NCBI GenBank assembly: GCA_947184155.2
Contig: CAMXCT020000521.1
Location: 120,720 to 184,719 of the forward strand
From: Cladocopium goreaui
Taxonomy: Eukaryota; Sar; Dinophyceae; Suessiales; Symbiodiniaceae
DNA: 64,000 nucleotides
Direction: 5' to 3'
Shown here: piece after piece, positions 62,163 through 64,000 of the stretch
Position numbering within the stretch: position 1 is the first letter of the stretch
Layout of the letters: every line of letters begins with the position of its first letter
The notes under the pieces: generated by a model
Seen by the model: only the letters and a program-made list of their open reading frames with translations
Database searches by the model: none
Told to the model about the DNA's origin: nothing
Translations under genes and position numbers: made by a program

Positions 62163-62439
62163 TTCATCTAACGTTGCGCCTCACCGTTGAATCGCCAAGG
62201 TCTTACTCCGAGATCTCCAGACCCCACACGGCCGGAAATTTGTTGCCAACGCCTCAGGATTTTTTTTTCGACATCGACGTACCACAAAAAGAAGTTACCC
62301 GACATGGTAAACTGTCACATAGCTATGGAAAATCACTATTTTTTATGGGAAAATCCACTATTTCGACTGGGCCATTTTCAATAGCGAACTGTTGACATAA
62401 CCAGAGGGTACGCCACGAACTTTTTGGTTGGCAGAGTTG
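62163..62439 (+). CDS. Two exons joined across a family A element
   Basis: The left exon (about 62163-62306) reads LRLTVESPRSYSEISRPHTA then GNLLPTPQDFFFDIDVPQKE. Removing 62307-62404 (GT to AG within the element) joins it in phase to 62405-62439, EGTPRTFWLAEL, which ends at a perfect GTGAGT donor. Protein not identified. Confidence 0.5.
62296..62410. mobile_element. Family A element, likely intron
   Basis: Left end TACCCGACATGGTAAACTGT (variant shared with 30534), right end GACATAACCAGAGGGTA. Confidence 0.9.
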
Positions 62440-62488
62440 GTGAGTTTCTAGTGATGCTGTGGAAACAAAAAAATCGATGTTTCAACTA

Positions 62489-62600
62489 ACCCATGACGGA
62501 TCCTAACGGTGCTGCTATATATGGTGTGCCATGGATCCCATCAAGAAACACCCCCAATGTTAGCATTTTTCTACCAGCACCAGCCGGATTCGTCATGGGT
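62489..62600. mobile_element. Family D palindromic element, copy 3
   Basis: ACCCATGACGGATCCTAACG ... CACCAGCCGGATTCGTCATGGGT-type end, interior ATGTTAGCATTTTTCTACC. Confidence 0.88.
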
Positions 62601-62639
62601 GATGTTTTTCTATGTGTTTCTGTATAAAGCGACCAAAAA

Positions 62640-62730
62640 AACCTGTCTGAGTTCAGGCCCAGCATGACGCCCTATACAGAGCTCCCGCGACCCAGCACCA
62701 CCAACAATGTGTCATGGGCCTCAACGCAGC
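62640..62730 (+). CDS. Candidate exon, Pro/Thr-rich
   Basis: Reads SEFRPSMTPYTELPRPSTTN then NVSWAS. Composition resembles the next two exons, so one Pro/Met/Tyr-rich protein is likely. Confidence 0.45.
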
Positions 62731-62778
62731 AAAGAAAAAAAGTGCTTGGAGAATTGGATGGACGTTGATGGACTTGAT

Positions 62779-62914
62779 ATAGCCTCTGGTAAACTGTCAC
62801 ATAGCTATGGAAAATCACCATCTGAAAACTAGGTAAATCAAGCATTTCTATATATTTCGACTGGGCCATTTTCCATGTCGTCATGTTAGTTGATGGAGTT
62901 GATATAGCTGATAG
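62779..62914. mobile_element. Degenerate family A element
   Basis: TAGCCTCTGGTAAACTGTCA at the left; right part decays after CGACTGGGCCATTTTCCATG. Confidence 0.75.
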
Positions 62915-62936
62915 GGTAACTGATATGACTTGATCC

Positions 62937-63080
62937 AAGATGATCCAAGGCCCTCTGCCAGCGCCTATGCCTATGAATACCGTCAAATGGCCCCAATGGC
63001 CTCAATGGGCACCAGGGGCTATCCGAGCCTGACTGGTGGATATCCCAGTTATGTGAGCGCGTCAGGTCCTCAGGTCCCTA
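62937..63080 (+). CDS. Candidate exon, Tyr/Met/Gly-rich
   Basis: Reads RPSASAYAYEYRQMAPMASM then GTRGYPSLTGGYPSYVSASG. Low-complexity, prion-like composition. Confidence 0.5.
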
Positions 63081-63329
63081 GATAGGTCCCTAGGTCGACT
63101 GTCGACTGTCGACGACCAGCCTGGCAGATTGCTGCCTGGGACACCAAGGGCGCCCAAAAGCATGCCGTATTCATCTGCTCAAGTGCAGGCTCGGGAATGG
63201 TTTTGTGATGGTAAATCATGTAAATCGGGATGGAGTGGCACTGATACAACAAAGAAGTTTTTTTTTTCAAAAAAACGACGTCCATAAATCTTGTTGCCAT
63301 GGCGCAAACGGCCGACTTTTTCCATGTCA

Positions 63330-63394
63330 GATGCTGTCGGGCCCGATGCCACTGCCGACTCCCATGGCAGCGCACATGAGTGCTGAACCCAGAT
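63330..63394 (+). CDS. Candidate exon, Pro/Met-rich
   Basis: After CATGTCAG the frame reads MLSGPMPLPTPMAAHMSAEP and R before TGA. Likely continues the low-complexity region of the previous exon. Confidence 0.45.
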
Positions 63395-63477
63395 GAACGG
63401 TGTCAACAGATATCAACCGCAGGGTTTTGACCAGTGGAATGATCGTTGATGGTTTTTCGTCAAAACCCTGGTACCAA

Positions 63478-63562
63478 AGAAAGGCACCATATGGATCCAT
63501 AGCCGGTGAAATGGATCGTGAATTCCCCCAGTCATATGGTAATTTCATAGGTAACTTAACAC
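63478..63562. repeat. Dispersed direct repeat J, copy 2
   Basis: GGCACCATATGGATCCATAG ... TTCATAGGTAACTTAACAC. Confidence 0.88.
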
Positions 63563-63692
63563 TGGTTCGTGCTTTGGGACATCTGGATTATTTTTCCCAT
63601 CATATTGGGTTCATGTCATCATCCCAACTGACGAACTCACTCCATCATAAATTTCAGAGGGGTAGGTATAGTCTCAAAACCACCAAGCAATG
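63563..63692. mobile_element. Family F element, diverged copy
   Basis: CTGGTTCGTGCTTTGGGACA ... CAAAACCACCAAGCAATG, with CATCATCCCAACTGACGAAC. Confidence 0.8.
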
Positions 63693-63734
63693 ATGGATTC
63701 TTGACATTTTCGTTGAACTTTTGGGAGTAACTCG

Positions 63735-63860
63735 GACCCCCCAACATTCGTCCGAGGTCCCGGGGTGGCGGCTTCTCCGACGCTGGGCTTCCCGTGTTGA
63801 AACCTCGGTCGGCAATTGGATGGAGCGAGCTTTTTTCACCGGCAATGGATGTTGAAAAAC
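63735..63860 (+). CDS. Candidate exon, frame ambiguous
   Basis: Either RSRGGGFSDAGLPVLKPRSA or SSEVPGWRLLRRWASRVETS. GC-rich between AT-rich flanks; it directly precedes the family D element. Confidence 0.35.
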
Positions 63861-63861
63861 T

Positions 63862-63986
63862 AACCCATGACGGATCCTAACGGTGCTGCTATATATTGCT
63901 ATATATGGTGCTCCATGGATCCCCTCAAGAAATACCACCAATCAATGTTAGCATTTTTCTACCAGCACCATGGATCCGTCATGGGT
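63862..63986. mobile_element. Family D palindromic element, copy 4
   Basis: AACCCATGACGGATCCTAAC ... CACCATGGATCCGTCATGGGT-type end. Carries a duplicated GCTATATAT relative to copy 3. Confidence 0.9.
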
Positions 63987-64000
63987 GGTGAAATTGGGGA

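Overview
The window looks like nuclear DNA of a dinoflagellate (inference). Every gene I could reconstruct lies head to tail on the + strand with small spacers. Coding exons are tiny (often 20-150 nt), and the introns use GT, GC and GA donors with AG acceptors usually followed by G. Simple-sequence arrays and short palindromic elements fill the introns. There is no operon, ribosome-binding-site or bacterial gene structure. The genus cannot be fixed from this sequence; relatives of Symbiodiniaceae, Polarella or Prorocentrum would fit. I saw no rRNA, tRNA, CRISPR array or autonomous transposase.

Layout. 1-2.7 kb is CACTTCACACTCC-type satellite with interspersed ~127-bp repeats. 2.7-20 kb holds scattered candidate exons, several encoding hydrophobic helices, which probably belong to one or more multi-pass membrane proteins; only the last five exons (17020-18250) could be chained with confidence. 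20.3-47 kb is a compact array of five genes: an FAD/NAD(P)-binding oxidoreductase (13 exons, 390 aa), a Mei2-type RRM protein (2 exons, 300 aa), a small basic KGKG/RGRG protein (3 exons, 90 aa), a DEAD-box RNA helicase (16 exons, 535 aa) and a topoisomerase III-beta-like enzyme (27 exons, 714 aa). In each case the exon lengths and phases add up to an exact open frame. 47.7-54 kb holds a further multi-exon gene of unknown function, an unusually intron-poor ubiquitin-like-repeat ORF and more exons. 54.4-57.5 kb is a 3-kb ATCTCAT-type satellite. 57.5-64 kb holds more candidate exons, probably one or more long genes running off the window.

The most striking feature is the element load. At least nine families of ~90-135 bp near-palindromic elements (called A to I here), plus a direct-repeat pair (J), occupy introns and intergenic spacers. 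Family A alone has about 31 whole or partial copies. Its ends read CTCTGGTAA...TTACCAGAG, so one inverted repeat supplies both a G|GTAA donor and an ACCAG acceptor. In at least one well-supported case (17189-17292) the element is essentially the whole intron, and two more (18848-18940, 62307-62404) read through in frame when removed. The outer ~18 bp of family A come in a handful of alternative cassettes that are mixed freely between the left and right ends. I propose these as introner-like elements.

Functionally, the central array is rich in RNA metabolism: an RNA helicase, the topoisomerase class known to act on RNA, an RRM protein and a basic KGKG protein, three of them carrying similar Gly/Lys-rich stretches. 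Whether that is co-regulation or chance cannot be told from one window.
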